Positions 62,161 through 64,000 of a DNA stretch of 64,000 bases are shown here, in pieces. Numbering within the stretch: the first letter of the stretch is position 1; each line of letters starts with the position of its first letter. This DNA is from Cristatella mucedo (Eukaryota; Bryozoa; Phylactolaemata; Cristatellidae): positions 1,231,501-1,295,500 of the forward strand of contig WPIO01000060.1 in assembly GCA_009760855.2 (NCBI GenBank). Reading direction: 5' to 3'. The notes beneath the pieces are model-generated. The model was not told the DNA's origin. It saw only the letters and a list, made by a program, of their open reading frames with translations, and did no database searches. A program made the translations under genes and the position numbers.

Positions 62161-62620
62161 GGTATAGCATATTAGCTATATTATATTATATATTATACTA
62201 GCGAGCATAATTCTAGCCACTGCACATGTACAGTGGTGAGAAATAGCCGGCCATGCTGCAGTACATTTGCAATCACGAGAGCTACCCTCTCCCTCTCTCT
62301 TTGTCTGCTTCGTGCTATTTAGTAGTTCCTTTATCGCCACTGCAAACGGTGGTGATAGCCATAAAGGCTCTTCTGTGGCTATACAAAAAGAGATGCTGTT
62401 AAATCAGCCAGTATTTATTTAGCAGCCAACTTTTCGGGCTCGGATTGTTAGAGTCCCTAATGGCCAGAGCAGCAGTCTGAGGTTGGATCTGGAGCTGCAT
62501 CGGCGGCGGCCGCTCCGATCCAAAAAACAACACCGACCGAGACAAATTGGTCAAGTGTGTCGACTTTCTGCTACTTAACATCACCAAGCTCGGACGTATA
62601 GGGGCGTAATAGGTAAACTC
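62161..62620. other. Insertion splitting the LINE; contains a partial S1 SINE
   Basis: An AT-rich start (ttatattatatattatacta) and unknown sequence lead into a partial S1 body at 62328-62420 (atcgccactgcaaacggtgg … aaggctcttctgtggctata). After this block LINE coding sequence resumes at 62625. Confidence 0.6.
62328..62420 (+). mobile_element. Partial S1 SINE (3' half)
   Basis: Only the body and tail of S1 (tttatcgccactgcaaacgg to agccagtatttattta) are present. The tRNA-like head is missing. Confidence 0.75.
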
Positions 62621-63350
62621 GTCCATGCATGAGTGACATCCTGTCTGGACTTCAGCAGTAACTCACTGCTTGCTGGTCTACTGGCTTGTGCTATCAGGTG
62701 CCAGAAGTTGGTGCAAAACTCGGCAGTTAATCTTTTCTGTCGCGAGCTTCGCAGTAGCCGTATCACATCGCCTCTCACTGACCTAATTTCCCTCCCAGTC
62801 AACCAATGTGTTGACTTCAAGGGTCCGTCACTCACTTTTAGGTCCCTCCATGCTTTGGCCCAGAGCATACCCATTACATTTATTTCCAACTGGCTAAGCG
62901 TCGTACCTCCTGCTTTTTGGAATCGACTGGTTACCAATACATTGCATGAATCTCAAATACTTGGTTGCCCGTACCTTTAGTTCATTTGCTCCAAAAGCCT
63001 GGGATTCACTATCGACACAACTCACAACGTCCCCCGACTTGACCTCATTCAAAACAACTAAAAACGCATTTATTTATCACGACATTAGGTGGGTCCATGT
63101 GATTCGACCTTTGTTTACTAACTTATGCTGACAGCATGCATGGTGCCACGTATTATATTATATGTATATATCCTATATTTGCATGCTGAACCTGTCCACG
63201 TCACGTCTAACAGTTTTATGCATGCTGTCGTTGAGCATGCTACCTCCTACTAATCATTTCATACTTCCTTTGCAGCAGTGTAAAGTGCCTAGAAAAAATT
63301 GAGTTCTCTGAGGGTGCTGTAACAAATGTGTTATTATTAATATATTATAA
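62621..63350 (+). mobile_element. Decayed CR1/L2-like LINE, 3' part
   Basis: The frame reads LLAGLLACAIRCQKLVQNSA, CRELRSSRITSPLTDLISLP and VNQCVDFKGPSLTFRSLHAL, then (shifted) TFSSFAPKAWDSLSTQLTTS and PDLTSFKTTKNAF. The 3' UTR and tail (gtaaagtgcctagaaaaaat … gttattattaatatatta) end near 63350. Confidence 0.85.
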
Positions 63351-63595
63351 TAGCAGTTGATATGGACACACCGAGAAAAATAGAAAGAGAAAAATACACG
63401 CAGGGATATGTATATATAAGTATAAATAAAAAAAAAATATATATATATATACATATTTGGGCAGAGAAAGATTAGTCCTTCATCTTAAACAGGCAAAGAA
63501 ACGAACGGCAGAGAAATATGCTATAGCTAGCCATTCAGCAAATTAGATCCAATAATGTAAAGTCCCAGCTAAGTGGGCTCAGTTGCAAAGCATAC

Positions 63596-63746
63596 CTATC
63601 GCTTCCAGGCGTTTGATGGCTTGGGCGCTACAGAGATAGTAGCGATAAGCGAAGACGAGTAGTACCACTGTTGGCAAGAGGGGCAACAGCACCCATGGAT
63701 TTGCTATTCCAGCCATTATGACTGTCCCAACCACAACCATCAAGCT
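63596..63746 (-). CDS. ABCC4: ABCC4-like gene B, TMD2 exon (first exon in window for B)
   Basis: This 151-nt minus-strand exon follows a gctgtatctgttgtag acceptor (phase 0) and ends in phase 1 at gcgatag|gtatgc. It encodes SLMVVVGTVIMAGIANPWVL, LPLLPTVVLLVFAYRYYLCS and AQAIKRLEAI. That is two hydrophobic TMD2 stretches and the R-Y-L--S---KRLE motif that precedes the RSP-FSHL segment in MRP4. The phase-1 end joins in frame to the exon at 48166 across a 15.4-kb intron. The preceding exon was not found in the remaining 250 bp, so the gene continues off the right edge. Confidence 0.9.
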
Positions 63747-63956
63747 CTACAACAGATACAGCAAATAAATACGCATATACAGTATAAATGAAGCATAGGC
63801 ATACCTATTGACTTGATTTACGTTGAAAGCCTTCGATTCGTGATGCTGCAGCATTCATTCGGAGTTCATATAGTCAGGTAATCTCAATCCAATATCATTC
63901 ACACATCAAATTCGCAGATGTGACCATCTTCAGCAGAGGCAAGTTCGAAAGCTGAA

Positions 63957-64000
63957 AGCAGCGGTGATAATCGTTGGTTCTTCTAAGGCTATGTAAATGA
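63957..64000 (+). mobile_element. Possible partial S1 SINE at window edge
   Basis: The stretch agcggtgataatcgttggtt…cttctaaggctatgtaaa resembles the S1 body (agcggtggtgataacc-t-aaggctcttctgtcgctatgcaaa). It is short and diverged, and cut by the window end. Confidence 0.35.

Larger units (their letters stand above)
48167..63595 (-). other. Large intron of gene B (15.4 kb)
   Basis: The donor GT is at 63595-63594 and the acceptor ends at 48167. It contains a LINE end (48870-49170), R2-like and gag-like retroelement remnants (49.8-51.3 kb), the ~6.8-kb foldback (52.7-59.5 kb) with a nested LINE, and a long decayed LINE (61.2-63.35 kb). Nothing was recognised at 48170-48860, 49180-49440, 51800-52700, 59540-59815 or 60240-61190, apart from frames noted separately. 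Confidence 0.8.

Noticed and set aside
63780-63956. Search for the preceding gene B exon (SKD-G-LD motif of TMD2)
   Set aside because: No minus-strand frame in the last ~220 bp matches the expected MRP4 segment. The exon must lie outside the window.

Overview
This is a piece of a repeat-rich metazoan nuclear genome. The evidence is intron-split ABC transporter genes with GT-AG junctions, abundant CR1/L2-type non-LTR retrotransposons, tRNA-derived SINEs, a hAT-type MITE and long di- and tri-nucleotide microsatellites. Nothing looks bacterial or plasmid-like. The phylum cannot be fixed from the sequence alone; an invertebrate is the most natural reading. The MITE belongs by eye to the SPIN ('Space Invaders') group, reported from several vertebrates and from a few invertebrates such as a triatomine bug and a pond snail.

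The only host genes I can support are the 3' parts of two ABCC4/MRP4-like transporter genes arranged tail to tail. Gene A is on the + strand, with exons at 29-259, 1970-2268, 6494-6912 and 9921-10209. It enters the window from the left and ends at a TAG at 10207-10209. Gene B is on the - strand, with exons at 63746-63596, 48166-47936, 46181-45883, 33640-33222 and 31735-31447, and it continues beyond the right edge. The four shared exons have identical lengths (231, 299, 419 and 289 nt) and identical intron phases, so A and B are paralogues from an inverted duplication. They encode the end of the second membrane domain and all of NBD2, with Walker A, Q-loop, SVGQ signature, Walker B and switch histidine intact in both. 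A second, decayed copy of gene B's last exon lies downstream at 28935-28680, inside a tandem duplication of the gene's 3' end.

Everything else is intron or intergenic sequence filled by mobile DNA. About two dozen fragments of one CR1/L2-like LINE occur, mostly 5'-truncated and ending in (ATT)n. Two tRNA-derived SINE families are present: S1 has an AT-rich tail, and S2 has a tail resembling the LINE 3' end. There is a broken Ty3/Gypsy integrase (24.1-25.0 kb), a broken R2-clade-like reverse transcriptase (49.8-51.0 kb), and a SPIN-like MITE (12575-12785) with a perfect 8-bp target duplication. Compound microsatellites lie at 22.3-23.0, 27.5-28.0 and 35.8-36.2 kb.

The most striking undescribed structure is a ~6.8-kb foldback in the large first visible intron of gene B. 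Two arms of about 2.7-2.9 kb (52.71-56.2 kb and 56.88-59.53 kb) are inverted copies of one another, and each is built of ~155-190-bp subrepeats with a shared core. The left arm has since been interrupted by a LINE.
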